In this document: piece by piece, positions 1-8,579 of the stretch
How the letters are laid out: each line of letters starts with the position of its first letter
Position numbering within the stretch: position 1 is the stretch's first letter
From: Marinibacterium sp050389775
GTDB taxonomy: Bacteria; Pseudomonadota; Alphaproteobacteria; Rhodobacterales; Rhodobacteraceae
Assembly: GCF_050389775.1 (NCBI RefSeq)
Contig: NZ_CP177144.1
Location: 3,782,001-3,846,000, forward strand
Direction of reading: 5' to 3'
DNA: 64,000 nucleotides
The notes under the pieces: generated by a model
Databases searched by the model: none
The model's input: only the letters and a program-made list of their open reading frames with translations
Told to the model about the DNA's origin: nothing
Program-made: the position numbers and the translations under genes

Positions 1-248
1 CCAAGAGCCAGGAACTGCGCGACATCTTTGCCGCCGCCCCGGTCGATCGCATCCTTGTCGAGACCGACGCGCCCTATCTCGCCCCGCCCCCGCATCGCGG
101 CAAACGCAATGAACCGGCCTATTCGGCCCTGACCGCACGAAAGGGCGCCGAGGTATTCGGCATGGATTACCACGACTTCGCCGCCCAGCTCGAAGCCAAT
201 TTCGAGCGCCTCTTTGCCAAGGCCGCAGATTTCAGGGCGGCCGCCTGA
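1..248 (+). CDS. TatD family hydrolase, C-terminal fragment
   Basis: The gene enters from the left edge; codons start at base 3. The visible 81 residues contain the motif VETDAPYLAPPPHRGKRNEP, the metal-site Asp and C-terminal loop of TatD-type metal-dependent DNases. The stop TGA overlaps the ATG of the next gene by one base (TGATG), so the two are translationally coupled. In many alphaproteobacteria tatD lies between metG and a PhnP-like MBL gene, which fits. Only the end is present, so the catalytic His residues cannot be checked. Confidence 0.85.
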   Translation, partial: KSQELRDIFAAAPVDRILVETDAPYLAPPPHRGKRNEPAYSALTARKGAEVFGMDYHDFAAQLEANFERLFAKAADFRAAA

Positions 249-1051
249 TGGATCAATTCCGCTTCACGATCCTTGGCTGCGGCTCTTCGGGCGGCGTGCC
301 CCGCCTGGGCGGGATCTGGGGCGAATGTGATCCGGGCAACCCGCGCAACGCGCGGCGCCGCTGTTCGCTGCTGGTCGAACGCGATGGGCCGGGCGGCACG
401 ACCAGCGTGCTCGTCGATACTTCGCCCGACCTGCGCAGCCAGTTGCTGGACACCGGGACCGGCCGGCTGGATGCAGTGGTCTATACCCATGCCCATGCCG
501 ACCATGTGCATGGCATCGACGATCTGCGCATGATCGTCTTCAACATGCGCGCGCGCCTGCCCGTCTGGGCCGATGGCGCCACCCAGAACGACCTCTTGTC
601 GCGCTTCGGCTATGCCTTTGCCCAACCCGCGGGCTCGCCCTATCCGCCGATCCTCGACCTCAACACGATCAACGGGCCTTTCGACATCGACGGTCCCGGC
701 GGGCCGATCCCGTTCCAGCCGTTCCGTGTCGGCCATGGCTCGATCGAAGCGCTGGGGTTCCGTATCGGTGGCCTGGCCTACCTGCCTGACGTGGTCGAGA
801 TCTACGATGCGGCCTGGCCCTTCCTCGACGACCTGGATGTCTGGATCGTCGACGCCCTGCGCCGCGATCCCCATCCGACACATGCCCACCTGGCGATGAC
901 GCTCGGCTGGATCGAACGTGCCGCCCCGGCGCGGGCCATCCTGACCAACCTCCACGTGGACATGGATTACGCCGCCGTCGAAGCCGAGACGCCGGAGCAT
1001 GTCACCCCGGCCCATGACGGCCTTGTTCTCAGCCTGCCCGTCCATGGCTGA
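248..1051 (+). CDS. MBL-fold metallo-hydrolase, PhnP-like
   Basis: 267 residues. The metallo-beta-lactamase signature THAHADHVHG (HxHxDH, about residues 79-88) would bind two metal ions. The N-terminal LGCGSSGGVPR is typical of the PhnP/cyclic-phosphodiesterase branch of the superfamily. Further likely ligands are the His in FRVGHGS and a His near the C-terminus (TNLHVD). It probably hydrolyses a phosphodiester; the substrate is unknown. The start is fixed by the one-base overlap with the TatD gene, and the pair is likely one operon. Confidence 0.85.
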   Translation: MDQFRFTILGCGSSGGVPRLGGIWGECDPGNPRNARRRCSLLVERDGPGGTTSVLVDTSPDLRSQLLDTGTGRLDAVVYTHAHADHVHGIDDLRMIVFNMRARLPVWADGATQNDLLSRFGYAFAQPAGSPYPPILDLNTINGPFDIDGPGGPIPFQPFRVGHGSIEALGFRIGGLAYLPDVVEIYDAAWPFLDDLDVWIVDALRRDPHPTHAHLAMTLGWIERAAPARAILTNLHVDMDYAAVEAETPEHVTPAHDGLVLSLPVHG

Positions 1052-1075
1052 CGGCCAACCAGAATTCGAGCATCC

Positions 1076-2008
1076 ATGCTCCAGACATTGATAGAAGTCA
1101 TCCTGCCGGTCTTCCTCGTGATCGGCTCGGGCTACCTGCTGACGCGCGTCGGGTACATGAACCAGACGCATATCGACGGCGTGCTGCGGTTCACCCAGGG
1201 CTTCGCGGTGCCTTGCCTTCTGTTCAATGCCATCGCTCATATCGATCTCGCCGCCAGCTTTGACCCCCGCCTTCTGGGCAGTTTCTACACCGCCGCCGCC
1301 TTGTGTTTCCTCGTCGGCCTCACCGGAGCCCGGTTCATCTTCAAACGCGAATGGGAAGACGCTGTTGCCATCGGGTTCTGCTGCCTCTTTTCAAACTCGG
1401 TTCTTCTTGGCCTGCCGATTACGGAAAGGGCCTATGGCCCCGACGCCCTGACCGGCAATTACGCCATCATCGCCTTCCACGCGCCCTTCTGCTATGCGAT
1501 CGGCATCACGGCGATGGAGGTCATCCGCAACAGCGGCAAGCCGGGCCCCGCTTTCGCCCGATCGATCCTGACGGCAATGTTCAAGAACGCCTTGATCGTT
1601 GCGATCCTCCTTGGCTTCCTTGTGAACTTTTCCGGCATCAAATTGCCCGTAGTGGCCGAAGACGCTCTTGGCCTGATCATCCGTGCGGCCCTGCCCGGGG
1701 CGCTCTTTGCCTTGGGCGGCGTTCTTGTCCAGTACAAGCCCGAGGGCGATCTGCGTACCATTGCCTTTGTCTGCTCTGTTTCCCTCCTCTTGCATCCCGC
1801 TCTTGTCTGGATCTTCGGCTCGATCACCTCGCTCAAGGAAGACCTGTTCCGCTCGGCCGTCCTGAATGCCGCCATGGCGCCCGGGTTCAACGCGTACATC
1901 TTCGCGAACATCTACGGCCGGGCAAAACGGGTGGCTGCGTCTTCGGTTCTGCTGGCCACGGGCACCTCGCTGTTCACCGTCTGGATGTGGCTTCTCCTAC
2001 TCGGGTGA
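1076..2008 (+). CDS. AEC family transporter
   Basis: 310 residues and strongly hydrophobic, with about ten membrane segments arranged as two halves, the layout of the auxin efflux carrier/malonate transporter family. It begins MLQTLIEVILPVFLVIGSGYL, a typical first helix. These proteins export or exchange small carboxylates in the inner membrane; the substrate cannot be predicted here. It starts 24 bases after the MBL gene on the same strand. The 229 bases after its stop, before the convergent che arm, hold no gene I can see. Confidence 0.85.
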   Translation: MLQTLIEVILPVFLVIGSGYLLTRVGYMNQTHIDGVLRFTQGFAVPCLLFNAIAHIDLAASFDPRLLGSFYTAAALCFLVGLTGARFIFKREWEDAVAIGFCCLFSNSVLLGLPITERAYGPDALTGNYAIIAFHAPFCYAIGITAMEVIRNSGKPGPAFARSILTAMFKNALIVAILLGFLVNFSGIKLPVVAEDALGLIIRAALPGALFALGGVLVQYKPEGDLRTIAFVCSVSLLLHPALVWIFGSITSLKEDLFRSAVLNAAMAPGFNAYIFANIYGRAKRVAASSVLLATGTSLFTVWMWLLLLG

Positions 2009-2237
2009 TGCAAACGGCGAATTGGATTGGCCTCGCCGTTCTGTCAGATGACGAAGGAAGTTCAGACAAGCTGACCAAGTACTACGAAGGCGTTGCACAG
2101 CGTTGAATTTGAACTGACGGTCCTTCGCGAGCCCGGCGTGTCCGTCACAGTAGGTCCGCTCCGCAGCCGCGTGCCACACTGCTGAGACAGATCTATCGCA
2201 CCAATCCCTGCCCTTGGCTTGATACGCTCATTGATGT

Positions 2238-2552
2238 TCATCCTGCCTTGTAGAAGGTCAGGCAGGCATCACGAAGATCACGAAGATAAACCCCTTCGCC
2301 AACATGTGCTGGCAAGACGCCTGTAGACACATCCTGCTGATCAGCCAGGTTTCCCATCAGAACAACGAGGCAATCCAGAGATTGGCGCAACAAATCCACG
2401 TCCTGCAGCGCGGCCTGATGTTCCGTGTCTCCATCGCCGATCTTGACGATCACATCGCCCATAGCCTCATCAACGTTCGCGGCAATCGCCGACAAACGTG
2501 CCAATTCGTTGGAAATGTTGCGCAAGGCGACGTCCAGCGGGATCTTGGTCAT
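2238..2552 (-). CDS. Small helical protein ending the che operon, candidate CheZ-like
   Basis: 104 residues when started at the ATG at 2552, which has a clear AGGAGA site 8 bases upstream; the frame stays open further 5' into cheY but without a good site. It is predicted almost wholly helical. I do not recognise a named family. Residues 50-57 read QDVDLLRQ, so a DxxxQ (Asp53, Gln57) sits on an amphipathic helix, the catalytic pattern of CheZ phosphatases. No CheC, CheX or CheZ is otherwise present in the cluster, and this is the last gene after cheY. CheY-P phosphatase is therefore a hypothesis, not an assignment. Confidence 0.7.
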   Translation of the reverse strand: MTKIPLDVALRNISNELARLSAIAANVDEAMGDVIVKIGDGDTEHQAALQDVDLLRQSLDCLVVLMGNLADQQDVSTGVLPAHVGEGVYLRDLRDACLTFYKAG

Positions 2553-2574
2553 GTTCGTTTCTCCTGGGCTGGTC

Positions 2575-2961
2575 TCAAAGCCGTCCAACGACGCGTTCGA
2601 TGCAGGCTTTCAGCGCTTCCGGTGAAAAAGGCTTCTTGATGTAGTTGTTCATGCCCAGCTTGTTGCCACGCTCCATCAACCCGGAATCCGTCGATCCGGT
2701 GATCAGGATGAAGCCGATCCTTTGGGTCGTACGCCCCTTTCGCAGACCTTCAAGCAGGCCAAGACCATCCATCCCGGGCATGTTGTAGTCGGAGATGACC
2801 AGGTGCACCGGGCGCGCAGCCAGCTTGCGCAATGCCGATTCACCGTCGACGCAGTAGTCGACATGTTGAATGCCCATCCAGTCCAACGCCTGGAGAATGA
2901 GGCCGCGGCTGACCGACATGTCGTCGACGACCATGACGTGAAGTTTGTCTTTGATGCCCAT
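2575..2961 (-). CDS. cheY: CheY-like response regulator (second copy)
   Basis: 128-residue single receiver domain. The acidic pair is in MVVDDMS, the phospho-acceptor Asp in VISDYNMPGMDG, the switch Ser/Thr in ILITGS, and the conserved Lys in IKKPF. It should receive phosphate from CheA and act on the flagellar motor, on a phosphate sink or on another target. It lies 32 bases after cheR and 22 bases before the small DxxxQ protein on the minus strand. The other cheY (6480-6860) differs substantially in sequence, so the two probably have separate roles. Confidence 0.93.
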   Translation of the reverse strand: MGIKDKLHVMVVDDMSVSRGLILQALDWMGIQHVDYCVDGESALRKLAARPVHLVISDYNMPGMDGLGLLEGLRKGRTTQRIGFILITGSTDSGLMERGNKLGMNNYIKKPFSPEALKACIERVVGRL

Positions 2962-2993
2962 GGGGTCCTCGGTTCACTCTCTCTGATTTCTGA

Positions 2994-3857
2994 TCAGATC
3001 TTTTTGTATTGCGTGGTGCCGACCAATTTCAGCTGCGATGCGGCGGGTCCTGAGACGCGTTCGGAATGGCCCACGAACAAAGTGCCATCCGGCGCCAATA
3101 GCTTGGCAAACCGGGACCACAACCTGGCTTGAGTATCAGCGTCGAAATAGATCACGACGTTTCTGCAGAAGATGACATCAAACGGCCCTTTCATCGGCCA
3201 ATCGCCAATCAGGTTGAGCTCCGCGAAGGTGATCAGGTCCCGAAGATGGTCGCGGGCTTGCCAGTTGCCGGTACCATCCGCATCCTTGTTGAAATAGGAG
3301 CGCCTCTGAGCTTCCGTGACCTGAGCTTTCTCCAAGTCTCGATAGATCCCGCTCTTGCCCGTGCTGATCATCCGGCTGTCGATATCGGTCGCCAGGATGC
3401 GCAGATCGAGGCACCCAGCATCCGGCAATGCATCCAGAACGGTCATCGCGATAGAATATGGCTCCTGACCGCTTGAACACCCAGCCGACCACATCCGAAC
3501 CCGTTCGCCCTTGCGAGCCCTATCCAGCAACGTCGGAAGTACATCCTCGCTCAATCTTTGGAAGTGATGCGCCTCACGGAAGAAATTGGTGACGTTGGTT
3601 GTCAGCAAGCAGACCATTTCCTTCCGTTCAGCCTCGCCCGACCTGCTTTCAAGCAAGTCGCAGTACTGGGTGAAGTCCGAAGCCCCGACCTGCCGCAAAC
3701 GCTTTGAAAGACGCGAAACAGCAAGACTTTTCTTGCTGTCGGACAGCACGATCCCACATTCCGAATGCAGGATGGCAGCCAGCCGTGCGAAAGCGACGTC
3801 ATCAATTCCGGCATCCATCGCGGAAAGCCCCGAGGTCATATGGCGACCAATGGACAT
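2994..3857 (-). CDS. cheR: CheR chemoreceptor glutamate methyltransferase
   Basis: 287 residues. An N-terminal all-helical CheR domain (about 15-75) is followed by the SAM-binding methyltransferase domain; the SAM loop reads MWSAGCSSGQEPYSIAM and a later motif is DVIFCRNVVIYFD. It methylates Glu residues in the signalling helices of receptors, opposing CheB. The ATG at 3857 overlaps the cheW stop (ATGA type), so translation is coupled. Downstream Met codons (MTSGL, MDAGI) are weaker alternatives. Confidence 0.95.
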   Translation of the reverse strand: MSIGRHMTSGLSAMDAGIDDVAFARLAAILHSECGIVLSDSKKSLAVSRLSKRLRQVGASDFTQYCDLLESRSGEAERKEMVCLLTTNVTNFFREAHHFQRLSEDVLPTLLDRARKGERVRMWSAGCSSGQEPYSIAMTVLDALPDAGCLDLRILATDIDSRMISTGKSGIYRDLEKAQVTEAQRRSYFNKDADGTGNWQARDHLRDLITFAELNLIGDWPMKGPFDVIFCRNVVIYFDADTQARLWSRFAKLLAPDGTLFVGHSERVSGPAASQLKLVGTTQYKKI

Positions 3858-4321
3858 CAGATCTCGACCGATGCAGCCGGAAGCACGCGCGACAGGTCGA
3901 GCTTGCGGATCATTTCGCCGTTGACAATGACAACGCCGGATATGAAAGACTTCACTGTGTCCGCCACGATGTCGGGCACCGGCTGGATGTCTTCCTCCTG
4001 CACAGTGATGATGTCCGAAACAACCTCGGCCAAGATGCCGATGGTTTGCGACTGAACGACGGTAATGATGATCACGTGGCGTGGTCCCGGGTCGGTCACA
4101 CCCAGACCAAGCCGCGCGGACAGATCCACGACAGGCACAACCGAACCGCGCAGATTGATCACGCCTTTCACGTAGGATTGCGCGTGCGGAAGAACCGTTG
4201 TCGCCGTCCAGCCACGAATTTCACGGACCGACATGATGTCGAAACAGAAGTCCTGTTCAGCGACCCGAAAGGCCACCACTTCCTGTTCCTGGCGCGTCTT
4301 GGGTTCAGCAAGATCAGACAT
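3857..4321 (-). CDS. cheW: CheW chemotaxis coupling protein
   Basis: 154 residues from the ATG at 4321, preceded by GAGG at 5-base spacing. A GTG two codons earlier overlaps the cheA stop and is possible but less likely. The CheW fold spans the protein: VAFRVAEQDFCFDIMSVREI at the start, then VKGVINLRGSVVPVVDL, the conserved beta-barrel signature. It bridges receptors and the CheA P5 domain in the signalling array. It sits between cheA and cheR, overlapping both. Confidence 0.95.
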   Translation of the reverse strand: MSDLAEPKTRQEQEVVAFRVAEQDFCFDIMSVREIRGWTATTVLPHAQSYVKGVINLRGSVVPVVDLSARLGLGVTDPGPRHVIIITVVQSQTIGILAEVVSDIITVQEEDIQPVPDIVADTVKSFISGVVIVNGEMIRKLDLSRVLPAASVEI

Positions 4322-4323
4322 GG

Positions 4324-6483
4324 TCACCTCAATTGTTGAAAGGAAGGATCGGCCGGGATCGAGGCGTCCCGAACGATGCTGTCAGGGTCGATGATCAGCG
4401 CGATCCGGCCATCGCCAAGGATTGTGGCCGCCGCCACGCCGTCGATCCGTCGGTAGTTCGTCTCGAGGCTCTTGATCACGACCTGGCGCTGGTCCTGGAT
4501 GTTGTCGACAATAAGGGCGCAGCGCCTGTCATTCTCTGTCTCGATAAGCAGTAGCACGTGGTCGGACAGGTCTTCCGGCTCATCGCGGAACTCGAAACAC
4601 GCTCCGAGATCGACGATTGGAACAAGGGAATCCCGGTTCTTCAAAACACGCCCCTGCGCTCCGATCCGATGGATGGCGACGGTACGAGGTTGCAAGGTTT
4701 CCTGAATTGCGGTGATCGGGACCACCATCGTCTGGCCTGCGACGTCGATGACCATGCCTTCCATCACAGCAAGGGTCAGCGGCAGGGAAATTGCAAATGT
4801 CGTCCCTTCTCCGGTCGCCGATTGGATTGCAACGCGCCCCCCCAACGCCTGGATCTCAGAGCGTGCGACATCCAGGCCGACACCCCGCCCGGACAATTCC
4901 GACACCTCTTGCTTGGACGAGAAGCCAGGCATGAAGAGCAGGTTATCGATTTCATTGGGCGGCAGGTCTGCGTCCTCGGGGACCAACCCTTTCTCCTGTG
5001 CGATTTCAAGCACACGAGGCCGATTGATCCCGCCCCCATCATCTGAAACATCAATGACAACACGCCCTGAACGATGGGCGGCAGACAAGATGACCGTTCC
5101 TTCGGCCGGTTTTCCCGCGGCAACACGTTTGTCGGTGTCTTCGAGCCCGTGATCCACAGCATTGCGGATCATGTGCGTCAATGGATCGACAAGCCTTTCA
5201 ATGACTGTCTTGTCGACTTCTGTGTATTCGCCGCGCGTCACGAAGTGCACCCGCTTGCCGGTGGCCGAAGCAGCTTCGCGAACGATCCGCGCCATGCGTT
5301 GGAACATCGGCTTCACCGGCTGGGCCCGGATAGCCATTACACCTTCCTGGATTTCCCCCGCCAGCTGCTTGAGGCTTTCCAGTCCAGTTGAGACTTCGTT
5401 CTCAGAAGGCAGCTCCAAGCAAGCAATCGATTGCGACAGCATGGCCTCCTTGATCACGAGCTCTCCGACGAGATTGATGAGCTTGTCGACCCTTTCAAGA
5501 TCGACGCGGATGGTCGCAGCACCGCCCCGGGACTTCTCCTTTGGGGGCTTGGCTGGCTTTGGAATATCCTTGAGGTCTTTCTCTGGCGGCGGCTGGGTGT
5601 CCGCGCTTGAATTGTCCGCCCCCGACAGCTCGTCTGAAGGTTCAGAATCTTCAGACGGTGCGGTCGGGGGCGGAGGAAAAGGCGCGGCGTCCTCTTCTTC
5701 GAGAGCCGGCAGGCTGTACGGTTCGGCCCCTTCTTCCGCCTCGATCGGGTGAATGGAGATATCGCAACAATCCTCGACGAACTCGAAGACCTCTTCGAGG
5801 CTCACTTCATCTGTGTCGGTTTCGATCCGCAGGACCCAGCTCAGGACGCAACCCGTCGGATCAAGGCTCTCCAGAGCCGGCAGCTCGGCAAGGTCACAGG
5901 TGACGTCAAGCGCCCCCAACTTCTCGAGCGAACGAAACAGCAGCAAGGGCTCATTGCCCGACGCGAACAGTGCAGAATGAGGCTTGAAATGTACCTCAAA
6001 CCCGGCCGGCAATGGAGGCGCGCTGAGGTCGAGCATGCCCAGGTCCAAGGTCTGCGGTTCGAACTCGGGCAGTTCTTCCTCTTCCGAAGGGTCGTGCCCA
6101 ATGACTTCGTTCAGCTTCTCGCCCAGCGCATCGCTGGTTTCCTTGGAGACTTCGTCATCATCCCTTGCGGCACTGACCAGGTCCGACAGATGGTCACCAC
6201 AATGCTTGAACAGCTCAAGCACCTGATAATCGGCCTCGATCTCGCCGGACCGAACCTTCTCCAGAGCTGTTTCAAAATGGTGGGCAAAGGCCACCAAGTC
6301 ATCCAGGCCGAAGGCTCCGGCGCCCCCCTTAATCGAATGGACCGCACGAAACACCGCGTGGATGGTCTCGGAATCATGTGTTTCGTTGGCAATCTGGTCA
6401 AAGCCATCATGCATGGCTTCGAGAAGCTCTTCGCATTCCTCGAAAAATGAATCGCGAAAATCGTCTGCGCTTCCGCCTTTCAT
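4324..6483 (-). CDS. cheA: CheA chemotaxis histidine kinase
   Basis: 719 residues from the ATG at 6483, which has TGGAGG 6 bases upstream and overlaps the cheY stop (ATGA). The frame continues 25 codons further upstream but that extension lies inside cheY. Order: Hpt domain with phospho-His49 in VHSIKGGAG; an acidic and proline-rich linker (about 260-310); the dimerisation helices (RVDKLINLVGELVIKEAML); the ATPase with N box HMIRNAVDHGLE, G1 DVSDDGGG and G2 GRGVGLDV; and a C-terminal CheW-like domain. It is a complete, canonical kinase apart from the weakly conserved P2/linker stretch. Confidence 0.96.
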   Translation of the reverse strand: MKGGSADDFRDSFFEECEELLEAMHDGFDQIANETHDSETIHAVFRAVHSIKGGAGAFGLDDLVAFAHHFETALEKVRSGEIEADYQVLELFKHCGDHLSDLVSAARDDDEVSKETSDALGEKLNEVIGHDPSEEEELPEFEPQTLDLGMLDLSAPPLPAGFEVHFKPHSALFASGNEPLLLFRSLEKLGALDVTCDLAELPALESLDPTGCVLSWVLRIETDTDEVSLEEVFEFVEDCCDISIHPIEAEEGAEPYSLPALEEEDAAPFPPPPTAPSEDSEPSDELSGADNSSADTQPPPEKDLKDIPKPAKPPKEKSRGGAATIRVDLERVDKLINLVGELVIKEAMLSQSIACLELPSENEVSTGLESLKQLAGEIQEGVMAIRAQPVKPMFQRMARIVREAASATGKRVHFVTRGEYTEVDKTVIERLVDPLTHMIRNAVDHGLEDTDKRVAAGKPAEGTVILSAAHRSGRVVIDVSDDGGGINRPRVLEIAQEKGLVPEDADLPPNEIDNLLFMPGFSSKQEVSELSGRGVGLDVARSEIQALGGRVAIQSATGEGTTFAISLPLTLAVMEGMVIDVAGQTMVVPITAIQETLQPRTVAIHRIGAQGRVLKNRDSLVPIVDLGACFEFRDEPEDLSDHVLLLIETENDRRCALIVDNIQDQRQVVIKSLETNYRRIDGVAAATILGDGRIALIIDPDSIVRDASIPADPSFQQLR

Positions 6484-6860
6484 CCGTTGCCTCCAGAGAT
6501 AGCCACGCGTTCGATCGCCCAGATGAGCTTTTCCTCGTCGAACGGTTTCACAATCCACCCTGTTGCCCCGGCGGCACGGGCCCGTGCCTTCAACTCAGGC
6601 GCGCTTTCAGTGGTCAGAACAAGAATGGGGACCAGGCGGTCGACATGCAGACGGCGCAGTGCTTCGATGAACCCGAGCCCGTCCAACCGCGGCATGTTGA
6701 CGTCGGTGATCACGACATCTGGTCCGAAACTCTCGTAGTGACGCAGGCCGTCTTCCCCATCCTCGGCCAAATCGACCTGGAAACCGGCCCGGGTCAGGGC
6801 GGCGTCGAGGAGGTTCCGCATGGTGCGGGAATCGTCGACCGCTAGGACGCGCAAACTCAT
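6480..6860 (-). CDS. cheY: CheY-like response regulator (first copy)
   Basis: 126-residue receiver domain with all functional residues: AVDDSRTMRN (acidic pair), VITDVNMPRLDG (phospho-acceptor), LTTES (switch Thr) and VKPFDEEKL (Lys). It is close to classical CheY. It overlaps the STAS gene upstream and cheA downstream by 4 bases each, so STAS, CheY and CheA are made from one coupled transcript. Confidence 0.95.
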   Translation of the reverse strand: MSLRVLAVDDSRTMRNLLDAALTRAGFQVDLAEDGEDGLRHYESFGPDVVITDVNMPRLDGLGFIEALRRLHVDRLVPILVLTTESAPELKARARAAGATGWIVKPFDEEKLIWAIERVAISGGNG

Positions 6861-7150
6861 GTGGGCTCTCCCATATCCTCAGAGGTGATGCCGATCTGAT
6901 CCGGTGTAACGCCAAGCAAACGGCAGGCCTCCAACATCTCGGCACTCGGTGCAGCCACAGCAAAGTCCTGGCCGTCCTGCTGCCATTGCTGGCGGGCTGC
7001 CAACAGCGTCTGCATCACAAGGGTCCCACAGAAAGTCACGCCACTTGCATCCAACGTCATGGGCGATCCCATGGCGGCAATCAGATCCGTTGTCAGGCTA
7101 CTGGCCGCGGTGCTGTCGAGGCGTTGCCCGAGCGTCAAAGTCCCGCTCAT
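6857..7150 (-). CDS. STAS-domain protein heading the che operon
   Basis: 97 residues starting MSGTLTLGQRLD at the ATG at 7150, with AGGGGA upstream. The frame is open another 103 codons upstream but that part has no family resemblance and no good start. The fold is that of STAS/anti-anti-sigma domains: a beta strand, then LTTDLIAAMGSPMTLDASGV, then helices. The usual phosphorylatable Ser position reads VTFCGTLVMQTLL: the D-S-[ST]-G core is replaced by F-C-G-T, so regulation by a partner-switching kinase is doubtful. STAS proteins precede cheYA in some alphaproteobacterial che operons; the role there is unclear. Confidence 0.85.
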   Translation of the reverse strand: MSGTLTLGQRLDSTAASSLTTDLIAAMGSPMTLDASGVTFCGTLVMQTLLAARQQWQQDGQDFAVAAPSAEMLEACRLLGVTPDQIGITSEDMGEPT

Positions 7151-7583
7151 TTCCCCTGTCCCCTTGTCCTGTGAACTCGGCAGGCCGGCAGTGCCGCACC
7201 CTCGATAGACGGGATCAGAACCTTGCCTGTGTCTTGCACGGCCGGCCAACGGTTCCGCCAGCGGCAAGGCCCGCATGCCGTTCCGCCTTGCGCGCAATCC
7301 CTCAGCCTCAAGCTGTACGATGTCATGAAAGCTCCTGCGTCCGGTCCCGTGGATGGGCTCGACCTCGATCGTCAGATCACTCTCGAATCCCGTGATGCCC
7401 CTATCGCTACCCGGAAGCGCTGAAGCGAAGGTTAATCCCCAAGAGAAGCCGCGCGCCAAACCCCAAAAAGTTTAAGCGCCCTGCAAGCGGGAACCTGGAA
7501 GAAACTGAGGCTTCCTTAACCTTTGCCGCTTATCGAACGGGAACGGCAGCGATTTGCCGGGCCGAACGGAGAGGAGACAAGAC
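7151..7583. promoter_or_regulatory. Divergent control region of the che cluster
   Basis: 433 bases between the STAS gene (minus) and cheB (plus), relatively AT-rich near 7425-7530. It must hold the promoters of both arms. I could not find a convincing sigma-28 (TAAA-N15-GCCGATAA) or sigma-70 site by eye. No ORF here looks genuine. Confidence 0.5.
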
Positions 7584-8579
7584 ATGAGTCTGGCTGCGCC
7601 AATGACCGCGACCCTCCTGCTCATCGATCCGTCCGCCATCCGGTCACGCCGCCTGATCAAGGCCGTGGCACGTGATCCTCGCTTCACCCTGATGGCACAT
7701 TGCAAGACCTTCGCGGACGCCTACAATCTCACTGAGAGCCGTAAACCGGCAGTCGTCGCAATTGCGGCGGAGCTGGTCTCCAACCGCGGTTTCCCGATGT
7801 ACAATGCTCTCCTCGATGCGTTGGACAGCACAAGTGTCATCATGTGCACGACCAATGCGGACACGGCGCGTTTTAGAACACTTGGCCAGACATTCGAACT
7901 CCCCGATTCCTCGCGCATCGAAGCGATGCTCGACGATCTCGCCGCAAGATCGGCGCGCTTTGGATTTCAACAGGTTGGAAAGCGCAACACAGCCAATTCA
8001 CGGCTGGCCGTGATCGGCGCGTCCACCGGCGGGGTCGAAGCTCTGACAGCCGTGTTGTCCCACTTTCCTGCGGATTGCCCGCCAACACTCGTAGTTCAGC
8101 ATATCGGCCACGACTTCGTAAGTGGATTTGCCCGAAGGCTCGACCGGCTGTGCGCCGCGAAGGTCGTCGAAGCAAGCGACGGAGCCCGGATCGAGCCCGG
8201 ACATGTCTATGTTGCTCCCGGGTTGCCGGCACATCTCACCTTGTCAACGACCGGGTTGAGCTGTCAGCTCGACCCTGCGCCATCACAATCGGGCCATCGA
8301 CCGTCCGTGGACGCATTGTTCAATTCGGTTGAAAGACTCGGGGACAGGGTTGTTGCTGCTCTCTTGACCGGTATGGGTCAAGACGGCGCAAAAGGCCTGC
8401 TTCGTATTCGCAATGCAGGTGGCCACACCATCGCGCAGGATCGCGACACATGTGTCGTTTACGGCATGCCGCGTGTGGCCCAGGACATCGGCGCAGTGAT
8501 CCAACAACTCCCACTCAACCGCATCGGCCCAGCGCTTATCGAAGCAGCCGGTCTGCCGGAGAAAGGACGTGTCACATGA
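7584..8579 (+). CDS. cheB: CheB methylesterase with degenerate receiver domain
   Basis: 331 residues; the ATG at 7584 is preceded by GAGGAG. The C-terminal esterase/deamidase domain is intact: Ser147 in GASTGG, His173 in VVQHIGHD, Asp267 in TGMGQDG. The N-terminal 120 residues align in layout with a receiver (LLLIDPSAIRSRRLIKAV), but the site that should hold the phospho-acceptor Asp reads VVAIAAELVSNRG. There is no Asp, and only one Asp remains of the acidic pair. It should remove receptor methyl esters but probably not under control of CheA phosphorylation. It overlaps cheD by 4 bases. Confidence 0.93.
   Translation: MSLAAPMTATLLLIDPSAIRSRRLIKAVARDPRFTLMAHCKTFADAYNLTESRKPAVVAIAAELVSNRGFPMYNALLDALDSTSVIMCTTNADTARFRTLGQTFELPDSSRIEAMLDDLAARSARFGFQQVGKRNTANSRLAVIGASTGGVEALTAVLSHFPADCPPTLVVQHIGHDFVSGFARRLDRLCAAKVVEASDGARIEPGHVYVAPGLPAHLTLSTTGLSCQLDPAPSQSGHRPSVDALFNSVERLGDRVVAALLTGMGQDGAKGLLRIRNAGGHTIAQDRDTCVVYGMPRVAQDIGAVIQQLPLNRIGPALIEAAGLPEKGRVT

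Noticed and set aside
7151..7459. 103-codon N-terminal extension of the STAS protein
   Set aside because: No RBS, no domain, and it would fill the divergent control region; the ATG at 7150 has an RBS and gives the normal STAS length.
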